A DNA stretch of 35,015 nt from Acetobacteraceae bacterium (lineage in GTDB: Bacteria > Pseudomonadota > Alphaproteobacteria > Acetobacterales > Acetobacteraceae): NCBI GenBank assembly GCA_947455205.1, contig CANGNF010000048.1, forward strand, positions 1-35,015. The letters run 5' to 3'. Under the pieces are notes generated by a model. That model searched no databases. It was not told the DNA's origin and worked only from the letters and a program-made list of their open reading frames with translations. Shown in pieces: positions 1 to 6,818 of this stretch; the first letter of the stretch is position 1; every line of letters begins with the position of its first letter. A program made the translations under genes and the position numbers.

Positions 1-115
1 CCAGCTTGAAGTCGCCGCTGCGCTCCGCCAGGGCGGCCAGCACGCGGAGGCCGGCGGGGATGACTTCCTTGCCGATGCCGTCGGCGGGGATGGCGGCGAT
101 GCGATGGGTGCGCAT
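1..115 (-). CDS. ttuC: Tartrate dehydrogenase, N-terminal fragment cut by window edge
   Basis: Only the first 38 codons are in the window; the gene runs leftward off the end. The N-terminus reads MRTHRIAAIPADGIGKEV, which carries the IPADGIGKEV nucleotide-binding start typical of the TtuC/DmlA branch of the isocitrate/isopropylmalate dehydrogenase family. These enzymes oxidise tartrate or D-malate with NAD+ and a divalent metal in the cytoplasm. The ATG is preceded by GGAGG at a normal distance, which fixes the start. It is transcribed away from ttuD and shares its upstream region, as expected for a tartrate/glycerate utilisation cluster. Substrate choice between tartrate, D-malate and isopropylmalate cannot be settled from the fragment, though the ADGIG spelling favours tartrate/malate. 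Confidence 0.75.
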   Translation of the reverse strand, partial: MRTHRIAAIPADGIGKEVIPAGLRVLAALAERSGDFKL

Positions 116-194
116 GGGGGTTTCCTCCGGGCTAGCGTCTGATCGCCCGAGGCGGAATCGCCGAAGGGCGTGGATCAGCCGCTCAAACAAAAGG

Positions 195-238
195 CTGGTG
201 TGGGTCAGGCGCGGCTGTCGGCGCCTGACCCACACCAG
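195..238. repeat. 18-bp perfect inverted repeat in the ttuC-ttuD divergent region
   Basis: CTGGTGTGGGTCAGGCGC at 195-212 is followed by an 8-base spacer and its exact reverse complement at 221-238. It lies between the two divergent start codons (115 and 299). There is no T-run on either side, so a simple rho-independent terminator is unlikely. It could be an operator for a dedicated regulator, a 5' UTR hairpin of ttuD, or a dispersed palindromic element. Confidence 0.7.
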
Positions 239-298
239 TCCGCAGCCTTGTTCCATACCGGGGAAGTTTTACAAGCCGGGAGAGAGGGAGACACCGCC

Positions 299-1591
299 AT
301 GGCCTGGACCGACGAGACCGCCCGTGCCGCGCTGCTGCGGCTGTTCCAGGCCGGGGTGGCGGCGGCCGACCCGCTGGTGGTGCTGGCGGCGCACCTGCCG
401 GAGCCGCCCAAGGCCGGGCGCGTGGTGGTGGTGGGCTGCGGCAAGGCGGCGGCGAAGATGGCGCTGGCGGTGGAGCGCGCTTGGCCGGATGTGCCGCTGG
501 CCGGGCTGGTGGTGGCGCCACATGGGGCCGACGTTGCCGACCCGCCAGCGCAGCGCCGGGTGCGGGTGGCCTTCGGCGCGCATCCGCGGCCGGATGCCTC
601 GGGCGCCGCGGCGGCGGCGGAGATGCTGGCCATGGTGCGGGGGCTTTCGGCCGATGACCTGGTGCTGTTCCTGGTCTCCGGTGGTGGGTCGTCGCTTTCC
701 ACCCTGCCCGCCCCTGGCCTGAGCCTGGACGACCTGATTGCGGTGAACTCGGCACTGCTGAACAGCGGCGCGCCGATCGGCGAGATGAACTGTATTCGCA
801 AGCATCTCAGCGCCTTCTCGGGCGGGCGGCTGGCGGCGGCGGCCTTCCCGGCGCGGGTTGTCACGCTGGCCATCAGCGACGTGCCGGGTGACGACCCCGC
901 CGTCATCGCCAGCGGGCCGACCGTGGCGGACCCTTCCACCTTTGCCGAGGCGCGGGCGCTGGTGGCGCATTACCGCATGGCGCTGCCGCCGGCCGTGGTG
1001 GCGCACCTGGCCGCCGGGGCGGAGGAAAGCCCCAAGCCCGGCGACCCCCGCCTGGCCGGGGCCGAGTTGCGGATGATCGCCACCCCGCTGATGGCGCTGC
1101 GGGCCATGGCGGCGGAGGCGCGGACGCTGGGCCTGGCGCCGCTGATCCTGGGCGATGCGCTGGAGGGCGAGGCCAAGGAATTGGGCAAGGCGCTGGGCGG
1201 CATGGCGCTTTCCGCCAGCCTGCATGGGGAGCCACTGGCCGGCCCCTGCGTGCTGCTCTCCGGCGGCGAGACCACCGTCACCATCGCCGGTCCGGCCGGG
1301 GATGGCGGGCGTGGCACCGAATGCCTGCTGGGGATGGCGCTGGCCTTGAACGAGGCGCCGGGCATCTGGGCGCTGTGCTGCGACACCGATGGCATCGACG
1401 GCAAGAGCGATGCGGCCGGGGCGATCTGCACGCCGGATACGCTTGCCCGCGCCCGCGCGCTGGGCCAGGACCCGCGGGCGGCGCTGGCCGGGCATGACAG
1501 CACCGGGCTGTTCCGGCGCCTGGGCGATTTGGTGCTGACCGGGCCGACGCTGACCAATGTGAACGATGTCCGCGCCGTGCTGGTCGGCTGA
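299..1591 (+). CDS. ttuD: Glycerate 2-kinase / hydroxypyruvate reductase (TtuD/GckA, MOFRL family)
   Basis: This 430-residue protein matches the DUF4147/MOFRL family that phosphorylates glycerate to 2-phosphoglycerate and is historically called hydroxypyruvate reductase TtuD. Visible family features are VVVGCGKAAAKMA near residue 50, the glycine-rich LVSGGGSSL loop, a middle IRKHLSAFSGGRLA segment, and the C-terminal MOFRL part with LLSGGETTVTI and a final TLTNVNDVRAVL. The ATG at 299 is chosen because GAGAGAGGGAG lies just upstream; the reading frame is open further 5' to 170, but that stretch crosses the 18-bp inverted repeat and reads as non-protein. It is divergent from ttuC and followed by pyruvate kinase, the same set as the ttuC-ttuD-ttuE tartrate locus known from Agrobacterium vitis. 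The product feeds 2-phosphoglycerate to enolase. Confidence 0.9.
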   Translation: MAWTDETARAALLRLFQAGVAAADPLVVLAAHLPEPPKAGRVVVVGCGKAAAKMALAVERAWPDVPLAGLVVAPHGADVADPPAQRRVRVAFGAHPRPDASGAAAAAEMLAMVRGLSADDLVLFLVSGGGSSLSTLPAPGLSLDDLIAVNSALLNSGAPIGEMNCIRKHLSAFSGGRLAAAAFPARVVTLAISDVPGDDPAVIASGPTVADPSTFAEARALVAHYRMALPPAVVAHLAAGAEESPKPGDPRLAGAELRMIATPLMALRAMAAEARTLGLAPLILGDALEGEAKELGKALGGMALSASLHGEPLAGPCVLLSGGETTVTIAGPAGDGGRGTECLLGMALALNEAPGIWALCCDTDGIDGKSDAAGAICTPDTLARARALGQDPRAALAGHDSTGLFRRLGDLVLTGPTLTNVNDVRAVLVG

Positions 1592-1594
1592 ATA

Positions 1595-1650
1595 TTAAGC
1601 CTAAGCGGCAGCGTTAAGCTTAAGTTGGCGCGGCGCCTTAACTGACGTAA
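1595..1650. promoter_or_regulatory. TTAAG-repeat region upstream of pyruvate kinase
   Basis: The 68-bp gap between ttuD and pyk is an AT-rich patch in GC-rich DNA. It holds two 12-base units 19 bp apart: TTAAGCCTAAGC (1595-1606) and TTAAGCTTAAGT (1614-1625). The second contains the palindrome TTAAGCTTAA. A further CTTA-N7-TAAG inverted pair lies at 1637-1650, just before the ATG at 1660. Spacing near two helical turns suggests a protein-binding site. The HTH domain encoded directly downstream is an obvious candidate to bind it (inference). Confidence 0.45.
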
Positions 1651-1659
1651 GTTGCCGCC

Positions 1660-3297
1660 ATGCGTGATCCCATCCTCGAAGACATCCTCGCCCGCCGTGG
1701 CGCCGTGACGCAGATCGCCACCAGCCTCGGCATCTCCGCCGCCGCCGTCAGCCAGTGGCAGCGCGTCCCGGCCGAGCGCGTGACCGAGCTGGCCAACCTG
1801 CTCGGCCTGCCGCCGCACCAGCTGCGGCCGGACCTGCACGCCGTGCCGGAAGGCCGGCCGCGCCCGTCCAATCGCATTCCGCTGCGCCGGCGCCGGCGGA
1901 CCAAGATCATCGCCACCCTCGGCCCGGCCAGTTCCACGCCGGAGATGCTGGAGCGGCTGTTCCGCGCCGGGGCGGATGTGTTCCGGCTCAACTTCTCCCA
2001 CGGCAGCCACGCCGACCATGCCGAGCGCATCGCCATGATCCGCGCGCTGGAGATCAAGGTCGGCCGCCCCATCGGCATCCTGGCGGATGTGCAGGGGCCG
2101 AAGCTGCGGGTCGGGCGCTTCCAGGGTGGCCGGGTGCAGCTGCAGACCGGGCAGAGCCTGCGGCTGGACCTTTCCCCCACCCCCGGCGATGTCCGCCGGG
2201 TGCAGTTGCCGCACCCCGAGATCATCGCCGCGGCGCAGATCGGCGCCACGCTGCTGCTGGATGACGGCAAGCTGCGGCTGCGCGTCACCGCCGTACGGCC
2301 GGATGCGCTGGAGACCCAGGTGGTGGTCGGCGGCGCGCTGTCGGACCGCAAGGGCGTCAACGTGCCGGACGTAGCCCTGCCGATCCCGGCGCTGACGGTG
2401 AAGGACCGCGAGGACCTGGCCTTCGTGCTGGAGCAGGGGGTGGAATACATCGGCCTCAGCTTCGTGCAGCGGGCCGAGGACGTGGCCGAGGCGCGCGAGA
2501 TCGTCGCCGGCCGCGCCTGGATCATGGTGAAGATGGAGAAGCCGCAGGCGCTGGAGAACCTGGACGCCATCATGGCGCTGACCGACTGCGTCATGGTCGC
2601 GCGTGGCGATCTGGGCGTGGAGCTGCCGCCCGAGGAAGTGCCGCTGGCGCAGAAGCGCATCGTCCGCGCCGCCCGGGCGCTGGGCAAGCCGGTGGTGGTG
2701 GCGACGCAGATGCTGGAGAGCATGATCTCCTCGCCCTCCCCCACCCGGGCCGAGGCCAGCGACGTGGCGACGGCGGTGTTCGACGGCGCCGATGCGGTGA
2801 TGCTCTCGGCCGAGACCGCCGCCGGGCAATTCCCCTACGAGGCCGTCAACATGATGGACCGGATCGTGGCGCGGGTTGAGCAGGACAGCGACTGGCGCAA
2901 ACTGACCGACGCCGCCCGGCCGGAGCCGGAGCCGAACAGCGCCGGCGCCATTGCCGCCGCGGCCCGCCAGGTGGCGCACACCATCAAGGCGCAGTGCATC
3001 GCCACCTTCACCAGCACCGGCAGCACCACGCTGCGCGTGGCGCGGGAACGGCCGGATTGCCCGATTTTGGGCCTGACCAGCAGCGACGCCACCAGCCGGC
3101 GCATGGCGGTGATCTGGGGCGTCCACCCGCTGGTGGCGCAGGAGCCGCATTCCATGACCGACATGGTGGCCAAGGCGCTGCGGGCGGCCCAGCATGAGGG
3201 CTTCGCGGCCTCCGGCGAGGAGGTGGTTGTGACGGCGGGCGTGCCCTTCGGCATGGCCGGCACGACCAATGCGCTGCGGGTGGCTTCGGTGAAGTAG
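1660..3297 (+). CDS. pyk: Pyruvate kinase with an N-terminal YdaS/Cro-like helix-turn-helix domain
   Basis: This 545-residue protein converts phosphoenolpyruvate and ADP to pyruvate and ATP. Residues ~80-545 are a complete pyruvate kinase: TKIIATLGPAS, FRLNFSHG, the active-site IMVKMEKPQ with the catalytic Lys and metal-binding Glu, VARGDLGVE, and the PTRAEASDVATAVFDGADA helix, then the C-terminal domain. Bacterial pyruvate kinases are usually ~470-480 residues; the extra ~65 at the front read as a DNA-binding fold (GAVTQIATSLGISAAAVSQW, then VPAERVTELANLLG and the HQLRPDL ending typical of YdaS/Cro-like proteins). There is no stop or ATG between the two parts; a GTG at 1843 could start the kinase alone but has no good ribosome site. 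The start at 1660 itself has only a weak Shine-Dalgarno. Position after ttuD fits a TtuE role. Confidence 0.92.
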   Translation: MRDPILEDILARRGAVTQIATSLGISAAAVSQWQRVPAERVTELANLLGLPPHQLRPDLHAVPEGRPRPSNRIPLRRRRRTKIIATLGPASSTPEMLERLFRAGADVFRLNFSHGSHADHAERIAMIRALEIKVGRPIGILADVQGPKLRVGRFQGGRVQLQTGQSLRLDLSPTPGDVRRVQLPHPEIIAAAQIGATLLLDDGKLRLRVTAVRPDALETQVVVGGALSDRKGVNVPDVALPIPALTVKDREDLAFVLEQGVEYIGLSFVQRAEDVAEAREIVAGRAWIMVKMEKPQALENLDAIMALTDCVMVARGDLGVELPPEEVPLAQKRIVRAARALGKPVVVATQMLESMISSPSPTRAEASDVATAVFDGADAVMLSAETAAGQFPYEAVNMMDRIVARVEQDSDWRKLTDAARPEPEPNSAGAIAAAARQVAHTIKAQCIATFTSTGSTTLRVARERPDCPILGLTSSDATSRRMAVIWGVHPLVAQEPHSMTDMVAKALRAAQHEGFAASGEEVVVTAGVPFGMAGTTNALRVASVK

Positions 3298-3307
3298 GAG
3301 ACTCAAC

Positions 3308-3688
3308 GTGAACTTTGACGCAGCTCGGGCCATTCTCGAGACGGAATGCGCCGCCTTGTTGCTGGGCAATCCGTCGACGAACAAATCGGTGCAAAAACAC
3401 CGGCTGCATGCGGGTGCCACTGAGGCGTTCTGGACAACTGGATCTCGCGAGAATTTTGCGGACCGGCCGACTGGAAAGACAAATCGAACCAAAGCCTATC
3501 TGCGCGCCTATCTACGGATCAATAGTGATCGAAATATACCAGCGACAGGCATCGCGCTTTCCGATGGCTTTATACACCCGGACAAAGGCTGCATCAGATT
3601 TGGCCTCGAAAATGGGCTCATAAAATTTGTAGATCAACCCCAGCCTCATTTTGCTTTGACGGTAGATGGGCGGAAATTTGTTTCATAG
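3308..3688 (+). CDS. Hypothetical protein, AT-richer than neighbours
   Basis: A 126-residue protein of no family I recognise. The GTG start at 3308 is chosen because AGGAGA lies 6-7 bases upstream, right after the pyk stop; a second overlapping frame from 3315 lacks such support. Sequence features are a mixed helical N-terminus, a basic middle (TGKTNRTKAYLRAYLRI) and a C-terminal segment ending FALTVDGRKFVS that looks like a small beta-hairpin or winged-helix edge. No signal peptide or membrane segment is visible. Base composition is clearly lower in GC than the flanking genes, and codons such as ATA and AAA are used, which suggests recent arrival. It converges on ada with a 3-bp gap. It may be read through from pyk. 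Confidence 0.6.
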   Translation: MNFDAARAILETECAALLLGNPSTNKSVQKHRLHAGATEAFWTTGSRENFADRPTGKTNRTKAYLRAYLRINSDRNIPATGIALSDGFIHPDKGCIRFGLENGLIKFVDQPQPHFALTVDGRKFVS

Positions 3689-3691
3689 TAT

Positions 3692-4768
3692 TTACTTATC
3701 CGTAGCCTGCTTCCGCTCCCCCTCCAGCAGCGCCTGCTTGCGCTGAACACCCCAGCGATACCCGGCCAGCGAACCATTGCCCGCCACCACCCGGTGGCAG
3801 GGCACCGCCAGCGCCACCTTGTTGCCGGCGCAGGCCGTGGCCACCGCCCGCACCGCCTTGGGCGCGCCGATGCTGGCCGCCACCTGGCCGTAACTGCGGG
3901 TCTCCCCGAACGGAATCGCCAGCAGCGCCTGCCAGACCCGGTGCTGGAAAGCCGTGCCGCGCAGGTCCAGCGGCAGGTCCAGCGCCGCGCGCGGCTCGGC
4001 GATGAAGCCGACCACCTGGCGCACCGTCTCTGCCAGCTCGGCCTCGGCCGGCTGCACGCGGGCCTGGGGGAAGCGTTGGCGCAACTCGGCCTCGGCCTCG
4101 GCCGGGCTGGGCGCGAAGCCGATGAAGCAGACCCCCTTGGCCGTGGCGCCGACCAGCAGCGGGCCCAGCGCGCTGTCGGCGGCGGCGGTGCGGATCACCT
4201 CGCCCGCGCCGCCGCGACGGGCAGCACCGGGGGTCATGCCCAGCACCTGGCCGGGGGCGGAATAGACCCGGCTTTCGCTGCCATAGCCGGCGCCGGCCAC
4301 GGCCTCGGCCACACGGTCGCCGGCGGCAAGGCTGGCGGCCAGGCGGCGCGCACGCACCGAATCATTGAACGCACCGGGTGTCAGCCCGGTAACCTGCTTG
4401 AACAGCCGCAGGAAATGGTGCCGGGCATAGCCGGCGCGGTCGGCCAACTCGGCCAGGCTGGGCGGGGTCTCGGCGGCTTCCATCAGCGCGCAGGCGGCCT
4501 GGATCGCCTCGGCCTGCATGGCGGCGCGTTCGCCCTTGGGGTCGCAGCGCTTGCAGGCGCGGAAGCCGGCGGCCTCGGCGGCGGGGGCATCGGCGAAGAA
4601 GCGGGCGTTGCGGCGCAGCGGCGGGCGCGAGGGGCAGCCGGGCCGGCAATACACCCCCTGGGTGGTGACGGCGTAGAGGAAGGCGCCGCAGTCCGGCGCG
4701 GCCTGGCGGGCCAGCAGCGCGGCCCAGCGGCGGTCATCCAGGGGAGTTGGCGAATGGGCGTGGGTCAT
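3692..4768 (-). CDS. ada: Ada: methylphosphotriester sensor/AraC regulator fused to O6-methylguanine-DNA methyltransferase
   Basis: A 358-residue full-length Ada. The N-terminal zinc domain has the four expected cysteines (Cys41, Cys45 in YCRPGC and Cys72, Cys75 in ACKRC), which accept a methyl group from DNA phosphotriesters. An AraC-type helix-turn-helix region follows (LAELADRAGYARHHFLRLFKQVTGLTP). The C-terminal methyltransferase has the active-site PCHRVV with Cys324, preceded by FQHRVWQALLAIPFGETRSYG. The enzyme repairs O6-methylguanine by suicidal transfer and activates its own adaptive-response genes once methylated. Start is placed at MTHAHSPTP; an upstream in-frame start at 4804 adds 12 residues not seen in the family. 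No alkB or alkA partner is adjacent, so this appears to be a stand-alone unit. All key residues are present. Confidence 0.93.
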   Translation of the reverse strand: MTHAHSPTPLDDRRWAALLARQAAPDCGAFLYAVTTQGVYCRPGCPSRPPLRRNARFFADAPAAEAAGFRACKRCDPKGERAAMQAEAIQAACALMEAAETPPSLAELADRAGYARHHFLRLFKQVTGLTPGAFNDSVRARRLAASLAAGDRVAEAVAGAGYGSESRVYSAPGQVLGMTPGAARRGGAGEVIRTAAADSALGPLLVGATAKGVCFIGFAPSPAEAEAELRQRFPQARVQPAEAELAETVRQVVGFIAEPRAALDLPLDLRGTAFQHRVWQALLAIPFGETRSYGQVAASIGAPKAVRAVATACAGNKVALAVPCHRVVAGNGSLAGYRWGVQRKQALLEGERKQATDK

Positions 4769-4838
4769 GCACCGAATGTGGGGCAGGCCGCGGCCTGCCG
4801 CCATCCGGGCGTTGCGCCGGCATGCGGCGCCGGGAAGC

Positions 4839-4988
4839 TCAGTTCTTCTGGTTGACCGCGGCGGCGGCGGCGACCAGGGCCACCATCCAGGGCAACATCG
4901 AAATCAGCTCGGACACGTCGTCATCCAGTTCAGCGAATCCATGGCGGGACAGCCACGGTGATGACGATATAGGTGACACGGCCGTCAT
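4839..4988 (-). CDS. Possible small membrane protein (49 residues)
   Basis: A short frame starting at ATG 4988 with GGGGAG about 11 bases upstream. The product begins MTAVSPISSSPWLSRHG, has an acidic middle (ELDDDVSEL) and ends in a hydrophobic stretch MLPWMVALVAAAAAV followed by NQKN, so it could be a tail-anchored membrane peptide. It is the only sensible reading of the ~300-bp space between ada and the TPR gene. No family is recognised and the case rests on the ribosome site and the single hydrophobic segment. Confidence 0.35.
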   Translation of the reverse strand: MTAVSPISSSPWLSRHGFAELDDDVSELISMLPWMVALVAAAAAVNQKN

Positions 4989-5073
4989 GATCCACTCATC
5001 TCCCCGACATTGCTGCCATGCAGCATATTCATGGAGAGCGGGTGATCCGCGCAGGCGGCGCGGTGCTGGCGGC

Positions 5074-5655
5074 TCAGGTGGCGTCGCCTTCCACCTTGCG
5101 GCGCAGCTCTCGCCGGCGCTCGGCGCCACCGGGCAGCTTGGGGTGGATCGCCAGCGCCGCGTCCAGGCTGCGCAGCGCGCCGGCGGTATTGCCCTGTTCC
5201 TGCTGCAACCCGGCCAGCGTCAGCAGGGCGGACCAGCTGCGCGGCTCCAGCCGCAGCGCCTCCTGCAGGTCGCGCGCCGCGGCGGTGGCGTCGCCCAGCC
5301 GGGCCTGGGCCTGGGCACGCAGGTGCCAGGCCTCGGCCACCTCCGGCCCGAGGGTGATGGCGGCGTCGAAATCCTCCAGCGCGTCCTCGGCCTGGTTGGC
5401 TTCCAGGTTCCGCACGCCGCGGCGCAGCAGCAGCGTGACGGAGGGGGTGATGGCCTGCGCCCAGAGCTGGCGGATGCGGCCTTCCACCAGCGCCGCGCCG
5501 GCGGCATCCGGCGCGTCCTTCAGCGCGGCGAAGGCGCGGTCCAGCTCGGTGCGGCGGGCCTCGGCGGCGCGGGCGGCCGGCGCGGGCGCGCCGCCCTGCG
5601 CCAACGCGGGCAGCGGGGCGGCAAGCAGGGTCAGCAGCGCGAGCGCACGGAGCAT
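5074..5655 (-). CDS. Periplasmic tetratricopeptide-repeat protein
   Basis: A 193-residue protein with a Sec signal peptide (MLRALALLTLLAAPLPALAQ, cleavage near ALA-QG), an Ala/Pro-rich linker, and about three TPR units in the second half, seen in ANQAEDALEDFDAAITLGP, AWHLRAQAQARLGDATAA and GNTAGALRSLDAALAIHP. TPRs are protein-interaction scaffolds, so a periplasmic adaptor role is likely but the partner is unknown. The start at 5655 is preferred over an upstream in-frame one at 5676 because it places the signal peptide at the N-terminus. It follows the Bug receptor on the same strand with a ~40-bp gap, so the two may be co-transcribed, though the functions have no obvious link. Confidence 0.8.
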   Translation of the reverse strand: MLRALALLTLLAAPLPALAQGGAPAPAARAAEARRTELDRAFAALKDAPDAAGAALVEGRIRQLWAQAITPSVTLLLRRGVRNLEANQAEDALEDFDAAITLGPEVAEAWHLRAQAQARLGDATAAARDLQEALRLEPRSWSALLTLAGLQQEQGNTAGALRSLDAALAIHPKLPGGAERRRELRRKVEGDAT

Positions 5656-5694
5656 GCCGCAAAGGTCGGCCGCCACGGCGCCGGGCGCAAGGGG

Positions 5695-6693
5695 TCAGCG
5701 CCCCAGCCGCACCCCGGCGCGCTGGACGATGCCGCGGAACTTGTCGCGTTCCTGCGCCAGGAAGGCGCGGGTGCTGGCCGGCGTGCTCGGCTCGGCCGGG
5801 TCCACGCCGGCATTGGCCATGCGCTGGCCCACGCCGGCATCGGCCAGCGCGGCGGCGACGGCGCGGGACAGGGTGGCGGCGATCTCCGGCGCCAGGCCCT
5901 TGGGCGCCACCAGCGCGTTCCAGGTGATGACCTCGAAGCCCTGCAGCCCGGTCTCGTCCAGCGTCGGCACTTCGGGGAACAGCGGGTGGCGGCGCAGCGA
6001 GCTGACCGCCAAGCCGCGCGAGATGCCGTCGCGCATGTGCGGCGCGGTGCTGGCCAGCACCTCCAGCGAATAGTCCACCTCGCCCTTGGCCAGCGCCTCC
6101 ATCACCGCGGAGCCGCCGCGATAGGGCACGTGCTCGGCCTGCAGCGGCGTGCCGGGGCCGCCGGCCATCAGCTTCATGTACTCGCCGGTCAGGTGGCCGA
6201 TGCCGCCGGCGCCGCTGGTGGCCCAGGTGAACTTGCCGGGATTGGCCTTCACCTCGTCCAGCAATTGCCGGGCGGTGCGCCAGCGCGAGGCCTGCGGCAC
6301 GATCAGCACGATCGGCCCGCCGCCGACGACGGCGATGGAGGCGAAATCCTCCACGGGGTCATAGGGCGTGGTCTGCGGCAGCGCGGCGGGGTTGGTGCCG
6401 AGCGCGGAGGCCGAGCCGAGCAGCAGGGTGTAGCCATCGGCCGGGCGGTGCCGGACCCATTCGGTGCCCACGCTGCCGCCGGCGCCGGCGCGGTTCTCCA
6501 CCACGATGCGGGCGTTTGGGCCCAGGTGCGGCGCCATGCGCTCCGCCATGATGCGGGCGGCGATGTCGGTGGAGCCGCCGGCCAGGAAGGGCACGATCAG
6601 CGAGATCGGCCGGTCCGGATAGGCGGCCTGGGCGTTGGCCCGGCTGGCCAGAGCAAGTGAAGGCAGGGCGAGCAGGTGGCGGCGGCGCATCAT
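5695..6693 (-). CDS. Bug-family (TctC-like) periplasmic solute receptor
   Basis: A 332-residue tripartite-tricarboxylate-transporter receptor. It has a short signal peptide (MMRRRHLLALPSLALASRANAQ), the family's AYPDRPISLIVPFLAGGSTDIAARIMAE start, ENRAGAGGSVGTEWV, and the later VPYRGGSAVMEAL and FPEVPTLDETGL motifs. Such proteins bind small carboxylates, amides or other organic acids in the periplasm and either feed a TctAB permease or act as sensors. No tctA or tctB is nearby, so this is an orphan receptor, a common situation in taxa with expanded Bug families. The first ATG has AAGAGGA upstream. The ligand cannot be read from sequence. Confidence 0.9.
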   Translation of the reverse strand: MMRRRHLLALPSLALASRANAQAAYPDRPISLIVPFLAGGSTDIAARIMAERMAPHLGPNARIVVENRAGAGGSVGTEWVRHRPADGYTLLLGSASALGTNPAALPQTTPYDPVEDFASIAVVGGGPIVLIVPQASRWRTARQLLDEVKANPGKFTWATSGAGGIGHLTGEYMKLMAGGPGTPLQAEHVPYRGGSAVMEALAKGEVDYSLEVLASTAPHMRDGISRGLAVSSLRRHPLFPEVPTLDETGLQGFEVITWNALVAPKGLAPEIAATLSRAVAAALADAGVGQRMANAGVDPAEPSTPASTRAFLAQERDKFRGIVQRAGVRLGR

Positions 6694-6818
6694 GTGGTCC
6701 TCTTCCCGGCTGCGGGGAAAAAGGCGTTGCGGCGCGGTTTGTCAAACCCCCGGCGGGCGTTGGCGCGGGGCATCCCGCATATGCGGCGCCGCTTCGCGCT
6801 CTCCGGGATCGGTGGCCG

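Noticed and set aside
970..3492. 840-codon open frame antisense to ttuD and pyk
   Set aside because: Product is a His/Arg/Gly-rich, low-complexity shadow typical of GC-rich DNA; the sense-strand enzymes are unmistakable.
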